Source of the DNA: Janthinobacterium agaricidamnosum
GTDB taxonomy: Bacteria; Pseudomonadota; Gammaproteobacteria; Burkholderiales; Burkholderiaceae_D
Length of the DNA stretch: 64,000 bases
Direction of reading: 5' to 3'
NCBI RefSeq assembly: GCF_003667705.1
Contig: NZ_CP033019.1
Span: 1 to 64,000, forward strand
The translations under genes were made by a program, and so were the position numbers. The notes under the pieces are model-generated. The model was given only the letters and a program-made list of their open reading frames with translations, had not been told where the DNA came from and ran no database searches. Positions 19,332 to 29,255 of the stretch are shown piece by piece. Each line of letters begins with the position of its first letter. Position 1 is the first letter of the stretch.

Positions 19332-20749
19332 AGATCGGCCTGCGCATCCTGCTCGGCTACTTCCTGATCGTCGGGCTGGCCGCGTGGTTCCTGCTGAATG
19401 TCTTCATGGAGCAGGTCAAGCCGGGCGTGCGCTCGACCCTGGAAGACACCCTGGTCGACACCTCGCAGCTGCTGGCCAGCCTGGTGGCGCCCGACGTGAA
19501 GGCGGGTACGCTGGCGCAGTCGCCCGTGGCCGCGCGCATGCAGGATTACGCGCGCCATGGCGTGGACGTCAATATCAATGGCGTGCGCAAGCGCACGCTC
19601 GATTACCGCATCACCATCACGGACCGGCACGGCATCGTGCTGTTCGACTCCGGCGGGCGCGACGTGGGGCGCGACTATTCGCGCTGGAATGACGTGTATC
19701 TGACCTTGCAGGGCAAGTATGGCGCGCGCAGCACGCGCAGCCGGCCCGACGACGAGATGTCGACCGTGATGCACGTGGCCGCGCCGATTCGCGACGGCAA
19801 TGAGGTGATCGGCGTGCTGACGGTGGCCAAGCCGAACGCCAGCGTGCAAGCGTTTGTCGAGCGCAGCCAGCGCAAGATCCTGCAGCGCGGCGCCGTGCTG
19901 TTGCTGCTGTCGCTGCTGATCGGCCTGGCGTTCGCGTGGTGGCTGCACCATGCGCTGGGCAAGCTGATGACCTATATCGGCGATGTGGAAGCGGGGCGCA
20001 AGGTGGCGCTGCCGGCGCTGGGTACGAACGAGATCGGCACCCTGGGACGGGCGCTGGAGGCGATGCGCACGCGTCTGGAAGGCAAGGAATACGTGGAGCA
20101 GCTGATGCATACGCTGACGCATGAATTGAAAAGCCCGATCGCCGCCATCCAGGCCTCGGCCGAGCTGCTGCAGGAAGACATGCCGCCGGCCGAGCGGCGC
20201 CAGTTCCTTGCCAGTATCCTCGAGCAGAACGCGCGCCAGCGGCAATTGATCGACAAGCTGCTGGCCCTCGTGCGTGTGGAGAAGCAGCAGCGCCTCGACC
20301 ACCCCGAGCGCATCGCGCTGGGGCCCCTGCTCGCGCAAGTGGCGCAGGATGCGGCCGCCACGCTGGCGGCGCGCGGCGTGCGCCTGCAGCTTCAGGCGGA
20401 CGAGGCGAGTGTGGCCGGGGACGCACTGCTGCTGCGCCAGGCGCTGGGCAATCTGCTCGACAACGCGGCCGGCTTTGCGCCGCCGGGCAGCTGCATCGAC
20501 GTGACGGCGCATCGCCGGGGCGCGCACGTGGAAATCGCCGTGCGCGACCGCGGCGCAGGCATCCCCGCGTATGCGCTGGAGCGCGTCTTCGAGCGTTTTT
20601 ACTCCCTGCCGCGCCCGAGCGCCGGCAAGAGCACGGGCCTGGGCCTGCCCTTCGTGCGCGAGGTCGCCTCCCTGCATGGCGGCACGGTCGAGGTGCTCAA
20701 TCATGCGGACGGTGGCGCCTGCGCGCACCTGTGCCTGCCGCTGGCTTAG
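19328..20749 (+). CDS. creC: Sensor histidine kinase CreC
   Basis: 473 residues. One N-terminal helix, a periplasmic sensor of about 150 residues, a second helix (LLLLSLLIGLAFAWWL), HAMP, then dimerisation domain with His265 (LTHELKSPIAAI), N-box (LGNLLDNAAGFAPP) and G boxes (VRDRGAGIPAY, STGLGLPFVREV). In gammaproteobacteria CreBC responds to carbon source and to PBP inhibition and controls beta-lactamases and creD. The PBP1a gene mrcA lies 35 kb away in this window. Confidence 0.88.
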   Translation: MKIGLRILLGYFLIVGLAAWFLLNVFMEQVKPGVRSTLEDTLVDTSQLLASLVAPDVKAGTLAQSPVAARMQDYARHGVDVNINGVRKRTLDYRITITDRHGIVLFDSGGRDVGRDYSRWNDVYLTLQGKYGARSTRSRPDDEMSTVMHVAAPIRDGNEVIGVLTVAKPNASVQAFVERSQRKILQRGAVLLLLSLLIGLAFAWWLHHALGKLMTYIGDVEAGRKVALPALGTNEIGTLGRALEAMRTRLEGKEYVEQLMHTLTHELKSPIAAIQASAELLQEDMPPAERRQFLASILEQNARQRQLIDKLLALVRVEKQQRLDHPERIALGPLLAQVAQDAAATLAARGVRLQLQADEASVAGDALLLRQALGNLLDNAAGFAPPGSCIDVTAHRRGAHVEIAVRDRGAGIPAYALERVFERFYSLPRPSAGKSTGLGLPFVREVASLHGGTVEVLNHADGGACAHLCLPLA

Positions 20750-20846
20750 CACACTCTTAGCGCACTTTATTTGCCCGCTTCACACGGACTGCATCGTCAG
20801 CGCATACAGCTTTTTTACACTGGCCGCCTTACTTCAAGGATGCGCC

Positions 20847-22238
20847 ATGCAAAAAACTCTGTTAGTCAAAGCGTTGATCGTGTTCGGCCTGATGCTGATA
20901 ATCGGCCTGCCTTTGCTGATGATTCAGGAAACGATCAAGGAGCGGATGGAATTCCGCCAGGAAGCCGTCAACAGCATCGCCGCCGATTCGGTGCGCGAAC
21001 AAACCATCATCGGCCCCATCCTGGTGATTCCCTACACGGAGCAGTATGAAGAGCGCGTGGAGGTGGCCAAGGGCGATGACAAGGAGGCGAAATCGGCGGT
21101 GCGCACGGAGTTGTTGCGCCGCACGGTGCAGCGCCGTCTGCTTGTCTACCCGAATAATTTACTGCTCAACGGTAACATCGACACGGACCGCCGCTACCGC
21201 GGCATCCACCAGGTGCTGGTCTACAGCGGCCAGCACGCGTTCAAGGGCGACTTCACGGTGCCGGCCGGCAGCCAGCTGCCGCGCAAGTCGCCGGATTCGC
21301 GCGTGACTCTGGGTGCGCCGTTCGTGGCCCTGTCCATCGAGGACGTGCGCGGTATCCGCAACATCCCGAAAATCGACTGGGGCGGCCAGAAGATCGAGTT
21401 CGAGCAGGGTAGCGACCTGTTTGCCTTCCGCAGCGGCCTGCATGCGCCGCTGGGCGCCATGCCGCTGGCGGCGCCGCAGCAGGTGCATTTCAGCTTTGAC
21501 CTGGGCCTCGATGGCATCGAACGCCAGCACTTCGTGCCGGTGGCGAAAAACAGTCAGATCAGCATCAAGTCGAACTGGCCCCATCCGCAGTTTGGCGGGC
21601 GCTTCCTGCCGTCGCCGAAATTCCGCCAGATCAACGCCGATGGCTTTCAGGTCGAGTGGAGCATCTCCTCGCTGGCCACCAATGCGCAAACGCAGCTGAG
21701 CACGATCGAGGGCGAGTTCAAGGTGCCCGACAGTGCGCCGCTGGGCCAGATCGACCGCTTCAGCGTGGGCTTCATCGAGCCGGTGAACGTGTATTCGCAA
21801 TCGGACCGGGCCACCAAATATGGCTTGCTGTTCGTGGCACTGACCTTTGCCGCCTTCTTCATCTTTGAAATCCTGAAAAGCCTGCCGATCCACCCGGTGC
21901 AGTACCTGCTGGTGGGCCTGTCGCTGGTGATCTTTTTCCTGCTGCTGGTGGGCCTGGCGGAACACATCGCCTTCCTGACCGCCTATCTGATCGCCAGCGC
22001 CGCCTGTATCGTGCTGACCAGCTTTTATCTGGTGCACGTGCTGCACAACGCCTGGCGCGGGATCGGCTTCGGCGTGGGGCTGACCATGCTGTATGGCGCC
22101 CTGTATGGCTTGCTGAGCTCGGAAAACAATGCGCTGGTGATGGGCAGCATCCTGCTGTTTGCCGTGCTGGCCGCCATCATGGTGGCGACGCGCAAGGTGG
22201 ACTGGTATCAGATTGGCAAAGGAGCGCCCCAAGAGTAA
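20847..22238 (+). CDS. creD: Inner membrane protein CreD
   Basis: 463 residues. N-terminal helix, a large periplasmic beta-rich domain with the family segment IIGPILVIPY, then a C-terminal cluster of about five or six helices (from KYGLLFVALTFAAFF). In Stenotrophomonas and Enterobacteria CreD is the main CreBC target and protects the envelope; its biochemical activity is unknown. Start ATG 20847 with an AAGGATG site, about 100 bases after creC. I found only single TTCAC half-sites, not the TTCAC-N6-TTCAC cre tag. Confidence 0.9.
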   Translation: MQKTLLVKALIVFGLMLIIGLPLLMIQETIKERMEFRQEAVNSIAADSVREQTIIGPILVIPYTEQYEERVEVAKGDDKEAKSAVRTELLRRTVQRRLLVYPNNLLLNGNIDTDRRYRGIHQVLVYSGQHAFKGDFTVPAGSQLPRKSPDSRVTLGAPFVALSIEDVRGIRNIPKIDWGGQKIEFEQGSDLFAFRSGLHAPLGAMPLAAPQQVHFSFDLGLDGIERQHFVPVAKNSQISIKSNWPHPQFGGRFLPSPKFRQINADGFQVEWSISSLATNAQTQLSTIEGEFKVPDSAPLGQIDRFSVGFIEPVNVYSQSDRATKYGLLFVALTFAAFFIFEILKSLPIHPVQYLLVGLSLVIFFLLLVGLAEHIAFLTAYLIASAACIVLTSFYLVHVLHNAWRGIGFGVGLTMLYGALYGLLSSENNALVMGSILLFAVLAAIMVATRKVDWYQIGKGAPQE

Positions 22239-22269
22239 GACTTACCTTGGCGCCATGCGCCACCTTGCA

Positions 22270-22306
22270 GCCAGCCCGGACAGTGATATGCCCGGGCTGG
22301 CTTTTG
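22270..22306 (+). terminator. Terminator after creD
   Basis: GCCAGCCCGG (22270-22279) pairs perfectly with CCGGGCTGGC (22292-22301), followed by TTTT. Confidence 0.7.
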
Positions 22307-22481
22307 CATTTTGCGCGGGGAAAGAACTGCAGCATTAATTGGTAGTTGGTTGGTATTGTTTACGGTATGCTATTGGCATTGCTTTTTAGGTAATGGCGGG
22401 CGCCGTGGCGTCTGCCCGGGGCGGTGCGAGGATGGCGTGGCGTCCTGGTTGTTTGTCCATCCGATAAAACGGAGATGCAAT

Positions 22482-22670
22482 ATGATCAAGAAGACGATGG
22501 TTTTTCTGTTTGCGTTGGGCCTGAGCGCCTCGTACGCGTTTGCCGCTGGCGACGTCACGCAGTGCTATAGCGAGTGCGGGCAAAAAGTGGCGAATTGCCG
22601 GGCGCACCTCGGCGGCAGCCCGATCTGCGAGGACCTGTACGAACATTGCCTGATCAACTGCCAGCAATAA
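22482..22670 (+). CDS. Small secreted protein with six mirror-spaced cysteines
   Basis: 62 residues. A signal peptide (MIKKTMVFLFALGLSASYAFA) is followed by a mature part of about 40 residues. Its six cysteines are spaced C-x3-C-x6-C-x9-C-x6-C-x3-C, an exact palindrome of spacings, which suggests a helical hairpin closed by three nested disulfides. The CX3C pairs at each end resemble alpha-hairpinin or small Tim folds, but I do not recognise a named family. Start ATG 22482 follows CGGAGATGCAAT. It lies alone between the creD terminator and the rplC promoter. Confidence 0.65.
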   Translation: MIKKTMVFLFALGLSASYAFAAGDVTQCYSECGQKVANCRAHLGGSPICEDLYEHCLINCQQ

Positions 22671-22995
22671 GCTTTTCCGGGCGCCACGCCCAGGATGAGT
22701 GGAGCAGGGCGCGCATGCCATGGCGAGCCCTGTGTGTTTGTGCCATCGCCCGCAAGGGCGCATGCCGCCGTGCTTTGCGCCTGTTAAATTGCCTTGTGGC
22801 AGCGTTTTTCAGGGGCGCCGACAACTCCCGCAGGGGCGTCGCGCAACACTTTGACATACCTCGTGTTAACTTGTTGCGTCAAGGGTTTTTGTGCTATATA
22901 CTAGCCGGCTTCGGTATGGATTCGTCTTTTTTGAGTCCTACGTTACTTTGTAGTTAAACAAGCCCCGCCCAATCGCAGGTGGGAATGGAGAAAAA
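22671..22995. other. Intergenic region upstream of rplC
   Basis: 325 bases between the cysteine-rich small protein and rplC. The only clear element is the promoter at 22874-22902 and the leader of about 87 nt behind it. The rest holds no supported gene. Confidence 0.6.
22874..22902 (+). promoter_or_regulatory. Strong sigma-70 promoter for the rplC operon
   Basis: TTGCGT (22874-22879), exactly 17 bases, TATACT (22897-22902), with a TGC just before TATATACT that adds extended -10 character. Predicted start near 22909. It replaces the transcription that would normally come from rpsJ. Confidence 0.75.
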
Positions 22996-23652
22996 ATGAG
23001 CCTAGGCCTTCTCGGTCGCAAGGTTGGTATGATGCGCATTTTCACGGATGAAGGGGATTCGATCCCGGTCACCGTGTTGGACGTATCGAACAACCGTGTT
23101 GCGCAAATCAAAACCCCTGAAACAGATGGCTACTCCGCTGTTCAGGTCGCATTCGGTCAACGTCGCGCTTCCCGCGTGACCAAAGCTGTTGCTGGTCATC
23201 ACGCTAAAGCTGGCGTTGAAGCCGGTACTCTGTTGAAAGAGTTCCGTGTCGACGCTGCCAAAGCCGCTGAACTGAAAGCTGGCGATGTTGTCGCTGCTTC
23301 CCTGTTCGAAGTCGGTCAAAAGATCGACGTGCAAGGCGTTACCATCGGTAAAGGCTATGCAGGCGTTATCAAACGTTACCACTTCGCTTCTGGCCGTGCA
23401 ACGCACGGTAACTCGCGTTCGCACAACGTTCCAGGTTCCATCGGTATGGCACAAGATCCAGGTCGCGTTTTCCCTGGTAAGCGCATGACCGGTCATCTGG
23501 GTGACGTTAACCGTACGATCCAGAACCTCGTGATCGCCCGTATCGATGCCGACCGTCAGCTGCTGCTGGTCAAAGGCGCGATTCCAGGTGCGAAAAATGG
23601 CCAGGTAGTTGTCTCGCCAGCCATCAAAACCAAAGCCAAGAAGGGAGCTTAA
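22996..23652 (+). CDS. rplC: 50S ribosomal protein L3
   Basis: Early-assembly 23S rRNA binder near the peptidyl-transferase centre; 218 residues. It starts [16 protein letters not shown] and contains [18 protein letters not shown] around the glutamine that is methylated by PrmB in other bacteria. GGAG lies five bases before the ATG. First gene of the unit from promoter 22874-22902. Confidence 0.98.
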   Translation: MSLGLLGRKVGMMRIFTDEGDSIPVTVLDVSNNRVAQIKTPETDGYSAVQVAFGQRRASRVTKAVAGHHAKAGVEAGTLLKEFRVDAAKAAELKAGDVVAASLFEVGQKIDVQGVTIGKGYAGVIKRYHFASGRATHGNSRSHNVPGSIGMAQDPGRVFPGKRMTGHLGDVNRTIQNLVIARIDADRQLLLVKGAIPGAKNGQVVVSPAIKTKAKKGA

Positions 23653-23655
23653 ACG

Positions 23656-24276
23656 ATGGAACTCAAGCTTCTGAATGCGCAAGGTCAAGCCGCCTCGAAC
23701 GTTGCTGCAGCCGATACGATTTTCGGCCGTGACTACAATGAAGCGCTGATCCACCAAGTCGTCATCGCTTATCAAGCGAATGCACGTAGTGGTAACCGCA
23801 AGCAAAAAGACCGTGAAGAAGTTCACCACACGACGAAAAAGCCATGGCGCCAAAAAGGTACCGGCCGCGCTCGTGCTGGTATGTCGTCGTCGCCACTGTG
23901 GCGCGGCGGTGGTCGGATTTTCCCGAACTCGCCTGACGAAAACTTCACCCACAAAGTGAACAAAAAGATGTATCGCGCAGGTATCTGCTCGATCCTGTCG
24001 CAGCTGGCTCGCGAAGAGCGCCTGATCGTCATCGACGATCTGACGATCGACGCGCCAAAAACCAAGCTGCTGTCGCAAAAATTGAACGGCCTGGGCTTTG
24101 ATTCGGTTCTGATCATCACCGACGTTCTGAACGAAAACCTGGAACTGGCATCGCGCAACCTGCCTAACGTACTCGTCGTTGAGCCACGTCACGCAGACCC
24201 GATGTCCCTGGTGTTCTACAAGAAGATCCTGGTCACCAAAGCTGCATTGGCCAAGATTGAGGAGATGCTGGCATGA
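23656..24276 (+). CDS. rplD: 50S ribosomal protein L4
   Basis: 206 residues, lining the peptide exit tunnel. The loop [14 protein letters not shown] is conserved. In E. coli L4 also represses the S10 operon through the leader before rpsJ; in this genome rpsJ is separated, so the target, if any, would have to be the new rplC leader. Start three bases after rplC, with the GGAG site inside the rplC end. Confidence 0.98.
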   Translation: MELKLLNAQGQAASNVAAADTIFGRDYNEALIHQVVIAYQANARSGNRKQKDREEVHHTTKKPWRQKGTGRARAGMSSSPLWRGGGRIFPNSPDENFTHKVNKKMYRAGICSILSQLAREERLIVIDDLTIDAPKTKLLSQKLNGLGFDSVLIITDVLNENLELASRNLPNVLVVEPRHADPMSLVFYKKILVTKAALAKIEEMLA

Positions 24277-24590
24277 GCGCGATTTTGAAACATAGCGAAG
24301 AACGCTTGATGAAGGTGCTGTTGGCGCCCGTGATTTCCGAAAAGGCCACCATGGTCGCGGAAAAGAACGAGCAAATTGTATTCCGCGTACTGCCGGATGC
24401 AACCAAGCCTGAAATCAAGGCAGCGGTCGAACTGCTGTTCAAGGTTGAAGTTCTGTCCGTGCAAACTGCAAACCGCGAAGGTAAGCAAAAGCGCACCGGC
24501 AAGTTCAACGGTCGTCGTAACCATACCAAGCGTGCTTTCGTGTGCCTGAAGCCTGGCCAGGAAATCAACTTCTCCGAGGAGGCTGCATAA
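24273..24590 (+). CDS. rplW: 50S ribosomal protein L23
   Basis: 105 residues at the tunnel exit, the docking site of trigger factor and SRP. The start overlaps the rplD stop by four bases (ATGA). A second ATG at 24309 would give a shorter form starting [12 protein letters not shown], but the overlap favours the first. Confidence 0.96.
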   Translation: MSAILKHSEERLMKVLLAPVISEKATMVAEKNEQIVFRVLPDATKPEIKAAVELLFKVEVLSVQTANREGKQKRTGKFNGRRNHTKRAFVCLKPGQEINFSEEAA

Positions 24591-25417
24591 TGGCACTCGT
24601 TAAGATGAAACCAACCTCGCCAGGCCGTCGCGGCATGGTGAAGGTGGTGAATGCCGACCTGTACAAAGGTCGTCCGTTTGCTGCCCTGGTTGAAAAGAAA
24701 TCCAAGACCGCTGGTCGTAACAACAACGGTCACATCACCACCCGTCATATCGGTGGTGGTCATAAGCAACACTACCGCTTGATCGACTTCAAGCGCACCA
24801 AAGATGGTATTCCAGCGAAAGTGGAACGTATCGAATACGATCCAAACCGCACCGCGAATATCGCTCTGTTGTGCTACGCCGACGGCGAACGTCACTACAT
24901 CATCGCAACCAAAGGCATGGCCGTTGGCGACAGCGTGATGAACGGTTCGGAAGCACCGATCAAATCGGGTAACTGCTTGCCAATCCGTAACATCCCAGTC
25001 GGTACCGTGATGCATTGCGTTGAAATGCTGCCAGGTAAAGGTGCCCAAATGGCACGTACCGCCGGCGCTGGCGTTGTGCTGATGGCACGTGAAGGTACCT
25101 ACGCTCAAGTGCGTCTGCGCTCGGGTGAAGTACGTCGCGTGCACATCGAGTGCCGTGCAACGGTTGGTGAAGTCGGCAATGCCGAGCATAGCCTGCGTAA
25201 AATCGGTAAAGCTGGTGCGATGCGCTGGCGCGGTGTTCGTCCTACCGTTCGCGGTGTGGTCATGAACCCGGTCGATCACCCGCACGGTGGTGGTGAAGGT
25301 AAAACAGCAGCTGGTCGTCATCCAGTTTCGCCATGGGGCCAACAGACCAAGGGTAAGAAGACACGCAGCAACAAGCGTACTACTTCCATGATCGTCTCGC
25401 GCCGCGGCAAGAAATAA
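24590..25417 (+). CDS. rplB: 50S ribosomal protein L2
   Basis: 275 residues, required for subunit association and peptidyl transfer. The conserved [13 protein letters not shown] segment with the key histidine is intact. Start and rplW stop share a base (TAATG), and the GAGGAGG site is inside rplW. Confidence 0.98.
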   Translation: MALVKMKPTSPGRRGMVKVVNADLYKGRPFAALVEKKSKTAGRNNNGHITTRHIGGGHKQHYRLIDFKRTKDGIPAKVERIEYDPNRTANIALLCYADGERHYIIATKGMAVGDSVMNGSEAPIKSGNCLPIRNIPVGTVMHCVEMLPGKGAQMARTAGAGVVLMAREGTYAQVRLRSGEVRRVHIECRATVGEVGNAEHSLRKIGKAGAMRWRGVRPTVRGVVMNPVDHPHGGGEGKTAAGRHPVSPWGQQTKGKKTRSNKRTTSMIVSRRGKK

Positions 25418-25427
25418 GGGGTAGCAC

Positions 25428-25703
25428 ATGACACGTTCATTGAAAAAAGGGCCGTTCTGTGACGCCCACCTGGTGAAAAAAGTTGAAGCCGCACAAGCAG
25501 CCAAAGACAAAAAGCCAATCAAAACCTGGTCGCGTCGTTCGACAATCATGCCTGACTTCATCGGCCTGACGATCGCGGTGCATAACGGCAAGCTGCACGT
25601 GCCGGTTTATGTTTCCGAAAACATGGTTGGTCACAAGCTCGGCGAATTCGCACTGACCCGTACGTTCAAGGGCCATGCAGCTGACAAAAAGGCTAAGAAA
25701 TAA
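25428..25703 (+). CDS. rpsS: 30S ribosomal protein S19
   Basis: 91 residues, head of the small subunit. Begins [15 protein letters not shown] and ends [12 protein letters not shown]. Ten bases after rplB with an AAGGGG site. Confidence 0.98.
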   Translation: MTRSLKKGPFCDAHLVKKVEAAQAAKDKKPIKTWSRRSTIMPDFIGLTIAVHNGKLHVPVYVSENMVGHKLGEFALTRTFKGHAADKKAKK

Positions 25704-26032
25704 TGGAAACTAAAGCTATCCTCAAAGGTGTGCGCCTGTCGGACCAAAAGGGCCGCCTGGTTGCTGACCTGATCCGTGGCAAGAAAGTTGACGCTGCACT
25801 CAACATCTTGCAATTCAGCCCGAAAAAAGGTGCTGCGATCATCAAACGCGTTCTGGAATCCGCTATTGCGAATGCCGAGCACAATGATGGCGCGGACATC
25901 GACGAATTGTTCGTGAAAACGATCTACGTCGAAAAGGGCCCGGTCCTGAAGCGCTTCACCGCGCGTGCAAAAGGCCGTGGCGACCGTATTTCGAAACAAT
26001 CCTGTCACGTTTACGTGACTGTCGGTAACTAA
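25703..26032 (+). CDS. rplV: 50S ribosomal protein L22
   Basis: 109 residues with the tunnel-lining beta hairpin ([16 protein letters not shown]). No insertion is seen in the loop associated with macrolide resistance. TAATG overlap with rpsS. Confidence 0.98.
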   Translation: METKAILKGVRLSDQKGRLVADLIRGKKVDAALNILQFSPKKGAAIIKRVLESAIANAEHNDGADIDELFVKTIYVEKGPVLKRFTARAKGRGDRISKQSCHVYVTVGN

Positions 26033-26041
26033 GGAGCCACG

Positions 26042-26866
26042 ATGGGTCAGAAAATTCATCCAACCGGTTTCCGTCTGGCGGTCACCCGTAACTGGGCTTC
26101 GCGCTGGTATGCAGGCAACGGTAATTTCGCTGCCATGCTGAACGAAGACTTGAAAGCACGTGCTTACCTGAAAAAGAAACTGAAGAACGCTTCCGTTGGC
26201 CGCATCGTTATCGAGCGCCCAGCCAAGAACGCGCGCTTCACGATCTACAGCTCGCGTCCAGGCGTGGTCATTGGTAAAAAAGGCGAAGACATCGAAGTAC
26301 TGAAGTCCGCGCTGACCAAGATCATGGGCGTGCCTGTTCACGTGAACATCGAAGAAATTCGCAAGCCAGAAATCGACTCGCAACTGATCGCCGATTCGAT
26401 CGCTCAGCAGCTGGAAAAACGGATCATGTTCCGCCGCGCCATGAAGCGTGCAATGCAAAATGCAATGCGCCTGGGTGCTCTCGGTATCAAGATCATGTCG
26501 TCCGGCCGTCTGAACGGTATCGAAATCGCGCGTAAAGAGTGGTACCGCGAAGGCCGCGTGCCTCTGCATACCCTGCGCGCCGATATCGACTACGGTACCA
26601 GCGAAGCGTCGACCACCTACGGCATCATCGGTGTCAAGGTGTGGGTATACAAAGGTGACCGCGCGCCTAACGGCGATGCACCAGTCATCGATACCCCAGC
26701 TGACGAGAAGAAAAGCCGCGGCCCACGCCGTGACGATGGCAAGCCAGCTGGCCGTCCACGTCCAGCCGGTGCCGGTGCGAAACCATCCACAGCACCAGGT
26801 GCACGTGTGCGTACCGCCGCTAAACCGGCCGCCGCAGCAGCACCAGCTGAGAAAGCAGGAGAATAA
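26042..26866 (+). CDS. rpsC: 30S ribosomal protein S3 with long C-terminal tail
   Basis: 274 residues against 233 in E. coli. The KH domain ([11 protein letters not shown]) and C-terminal domain are normal up to about residue 210. The remaining 60 or so residues are a low-complexity tail of Ala, Pro, Arg and Gly. A tail of this kind is common in Burkholderiales and does not suggest a fusion. TAAGGAG ribosome site. Confidence 0.97.
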   Translation: MGQKIHPTGFRLAVTRNWASRWYAGNGNFAAMLNEDLKARAYLKKKLKNASVGRIVIERPAKNARFTIYSSRPGVVIGKKGEDIEVLKSALTKIMGVPVHVNIEEIRKPEIDSQLIADSIAQQLEKRIMFRRAMKRAMQNAMRLGALGIKIMSSGRLNGIEIARKEWYREGRVPLHTLRADIDYGTSEASTTYGIIGVKVWVYKGDRAPNGDAPVIDTPADEKKSRGPRRDDGKPAGRPRPAGAGAKPSTAPGARVRTAAKPAAAAAPAEKAGE

Positions 26867-26868
26867 TC

Positions 26869-27288
26869 ATGCTGCAACCAGCACGCAGAAAGTATCGTAA
26901 AGAGCAGAAAGGCCGTAACACCGGTATTTCGCACAGCCGCGGCACCGCCGTGTCGTTTGGCGAATTCGGTCTGAAGGCAGTTGCGCGCGGTCGTATCACT
27001 GCGCGTCAAATTGAAGCGGCGCGTCGTGCAATGACGCGTCACATCAAGCGCGGTGGCCGTATCTGGATCCGTATTTTCCCGGATAAACCGATTTCGAACA
27101 AACCGGCTGAAGTCCGTATGGGTAACGGTAAAGGTAATCCTGAGTACTACGTCGCTGAAATTCAGCCAGGCAAAGTACTGTACGAAATGGATGGCGTTGA
27201 TGAAGCGCTGGCACGGGAAGCATTCCGTCTTGCCGCCGCTAAACTGCCACTGGCGACGACGTTTGTCATCCGCCAAGTCGGCCAATAA
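26869..27288 (+). CDS. rplP: 50S ribosomal protein L16
   Basis: 139 residues, next to the tRNA sites. Conserved start [17 protein letters not shown] and the [18 protein letters not shown] loop with the arginine hydroxylated by RoxA in other bacteria. Confidence 0.98.
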   Translation: MLQPARRKYRKEQKGRNTGISHSRGTAVSFGEFGLKAVARGRITARQIEAARRAMTRHIKRGGRIWIRIFPDKPISNKPAEVRMGNGKGNPEYYVAEIQPGKVLYEMDGVDEALAREAFRLAAAKLPLATTFVIRQVGQ

Positions 27289-27300
27289 TTGGAGTTGTAT

Positions 27301-27492
27301 ATGAAAGCATCTGAACTCCGCGGCAAGGACCAGCCAGCTCTGCAAAAAGAGCTGAATGACCTGTTGAAGGCACAGTTCGGCCTGCGCATGCAAATCGCTA
27401 CGCAGCAGCTGAGCAACACTTCGCAGCTCAAGAAGGTACGCCGCGATATCGCGCGTGTGAAGACGGTAATGAATCTGAAGGAAGCCAAATGA
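27301..27492 (+). CDS. rpmC: 50S ribosomal protein L29
   Basis: 63 residues, a two-helix protein near the exit tunnel. ATG 27301 is chosen over the in-frame TTG at 27289 because GGAG lies at the right distance and homologues begin MKASELR. Overlaps rpsQ by four bases. Confidence 0.96.
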   Translation: MKASELRGKDQPALQKELNDLLKAQFGLRMQIATQQLSNTSQLKKVRRDIARVKTVMNLKEAK

Positions 27493-27761
27493 ACGAACCA
27501 GTGAAACAGTCGCTCAAGCGCACGCTGATCGGTAAAGTGGTTTCGGACAAGATGGACAAGACCGTTACCGTTCTGATCGAGCGCCACGTAAAACATCCTT
27601 TGTATGGCAAGATCATCATGCGCTCGAACAAGTATCACGCGCATGACGAGACCAACCAAGTCAAGGCCGGTGACACGGTCGAGATCCAGGAAGGTCGCCC
27701 GATCTCCAAAACGAAGGCATGGACGGTGACACGTGTGGTTCAAGCCGCACCAACCGTTTAA
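27489..27761 (+). CDS. rpsQ: 30S ribosomal protein S17
   Basis: 90 residues, OB-fold 16S rRNA binder with the motif [14 protein letters not shown]. Last gene of the S10-type unit: a T-tract hairpin follows at once. Confidence 0.98.
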   Translation: MNEPVKQSLKRTLIGKVVSDKMDKTVTVLIERHVKHPLYGKIIMRSNKYHAHDETNQVKAGDTVEIQEGRPISKTKAWTVTRVVQAAPTV

Positions 27762-27764
27762 ATA

Positions 27765-27792
27765 AAAACCACCGTTTCGGCGGTGGCTTTTA
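27765..27792 (+). terminator. Terminator after rpsQ
   Basis: CCACCG (27769-27774) pairs with CGGTGG (27781-27786), flanked by AAAA and TTTT. Confidence 0.65.
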
Positions 27793-27806
27793 ATTAGTAC
27801 TTGCAG

Positions 27807-27836
27807 GCCCGCAAATTGTATGTAATACTTGCGGGC
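27807..27836 (+). other. Second hairpin in the rpsQ-rplN gap
   Basis: GCCCGCAA (27807-27814) pairs with TTGCGGGC (27829-27836). No T-tract follows. The gap to rplN (27762-28014) contains no gene, and I could not identify a convincing promoter for the spc operon in it. Confidence 0.4.
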
Positions 27837-28014
27837 TTCGTTCATGTAACGCCGCAAAGTGTCTGGCCACAGACAGTAGCATTCGCGGTCAGTTGATGTA
27901 TGAAGGTCATGCACCCAAACAGTGAAGCCCAGCAGGGCGGCTCTGGCGGGACCAAGACTGACCGTGGGTCTACATTGTGTGGATTCTTCGGCTTAAGTTG
28001 GGAAAGAGAATACT

Positions 28015-28383
28015 ATGATTCAAACTGAAAGCCGGCTCGAAGTGGCTGACAATACCGGTGCCAAAGAAGTAATGTGCATCAAGGTATTGGGCGGCTCCAA
28101 GCGCCGTTATGCTGGCATTGGCGATGTGATCAAGGTAACCGTTAAGGTTGCTGCGCCACGTGGCCGTGTCAAAAAAGGTGAAATTTATAACGCCGTGGTT
28201 GTGCGCACCGCTAAAGGTGTTCGCCGCCAAGACGGTTCCCTGGTGAAGTTCGACGGCAACGCCGCCGTTCTGTTGAACGCCAAGCTGGAACCGATCGGTA
28301 CCCGTATTTTTGGACCTGTCACGCGCGAACTGCGCACTGAGAAGTTCATGAAAATCGTGTCCCTGGCACCGGAAGTCCTGTAA
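28015..28383 (+). CDS. rplN: 50S ribosomal protein L14
   Basis: 122 residues, at the subunit interface, with the canonical [18 protein letters not shown] start. First gene of the spc operon. Confidence 0.98.
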   Translation: MIQTESRLEVADNTGAKEVMCIKVLGGSKRRYAGIGDVIKVTVKVAAPRGRVKKGEIYNAVVVRTAKGVRRQDGSLVKFDGNAAVLLNAKLEPIGTRIFGPVTRELRTEKFMKIVSLAPEVL

Positions 28384-28392
28384 GGAGTCGTA

Positions 28393-28707
28393 ATGGATAA
28401 GATTCGTAAAAACGACGAAGTCATCGTTCTGACCGGGAAAGACAAGGGCAAACGTGGTGTGGTACAGCAGCGTATCGATGCTGAACATATCGTGGTTGAC
28501 GGCATTAACATCGCTAAAAAAGCGACTAAGCCAAACCCGATGACTGGCGTAACTGGTGGTATCGTCGATAAGACCATGCCAATTCACGTGTCCAACGTTG
28601 CATTGTTTAATGCAGCGACTGGCAAGGCAGATCGCGTGGGTTTCAAAGAAGTGGACGGCAAGAAAGTTCGCATCTTTAAATCCTCCGGCGAAGTAGTGAA
28701 GGCTTAA
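28393..28707 (+). CDS. rplX: 50S ribosomal protein L24
   Basis: 104 residues, assembly initiator, KOW motif at [22 protein letters not shown] site, nine bases after rplN. Confidence 0.98.
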   Translation: MDKIRKNDEVIVLTGKDKGKRGVVQQRIDAEHIVVDGINIAKKATKPNPMTGVTGGIVDKTMPIHVSNVALFNAATGKADRVGFKEVDGKKVRIFKSSGEVVKA

Positions 28708-28713
28708 GAAATC

Positions 28714-29253
28714 ATGGCACGTCTCCAAGAATTCTATAAAGAAAAAGTCGTTGCCGACCTGACCAGCAAGTTTGGTTACAAGTCGGTAATGGAAGTTCCA
28801 CGCCTGACCAAGATCACCCTGAACATGGGTGTTGGTGAGGCTATCGCGGATAAAAAAGTTCTCGAGCACGCAGTTGCTGACTTGACCAAGATCGCCGGCC
28901 AGAAGCCAGTGACCACCAAGTCCCGCAAAGCGATCGCAGGCTTCAAAATCCGTGAAGGTTACCCGATCGGTACGATGGTCACCCTGCGCGGCGCTCGCAT
29001 GTACGAGTTCCTGGATCGCTTCATTACCGTGGCCCTGCCGCGCGTACGCGATTTCCGTGGTGTGAACGGCCGTGCATTTGATGGTCGTGGCAACTACAAC
29101 ATCGGTGTCAAGGAACAGATCATTTTCCCTGAAATCGAATACGACAAGATTGACGCGTTGCGCGGTATGAATATCAGCATCACGACAACCGCTAAGACCG
29201 ATGACGAAGCCAAAGCTTTGCTCGCCGCCTTTAAATTCCCTTTCAGGAACTGA
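28714..29253 (+). CDS. rplE: 50S ribosomal protein L5
   Basis: 179 residues, binds 5S rRNA. Contains [18 protein letters not shown] and ends [12 protein letters not shown] as expected. Confidence 0.98.
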   Translation: MARLQEFYKEKVVADLTSKFGYKSVMEVPRLTKITLNMGVGEAIADKKVLEHAVADLTKIAGQKPVTTKSRKAIAGFKIREGYPIGTMVTLRGARMYEFLDRFITVALPRVRDFRGVNGRAFDGRGNYNIGVKEQIIFPEIEYDKIDALRGMNISITTTAKTDDEAKALLAAFKFPFRN

Positions 29254-29255
29254 TC

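Noticed and set aside
20760..20846. Possible CreB box upstream of creD
   Set aside because: TTCAC and TTTAC are present but not as the direct repeat with six-base spacing, so the site is not supported.
22574..22957. A 127-codon frame overlapping the cysteine-rich peptide
   Set aside because: It lies in another frame, overlaps the rplC promoter and reads as Arg/Cys/Ala-rich shadow.
26665..26866. The S3 tail as a gene fusion or foreign insertion
   Set aside because: Ala/Pro/Arg-rich tails on S3 are usual in Burkholderiales and no domain is present.
27893..28014. TTGATG and TACATT as a promoter for rplN
   Set aside because: Spacing and partner boxes do not fit; no convincing pair found.
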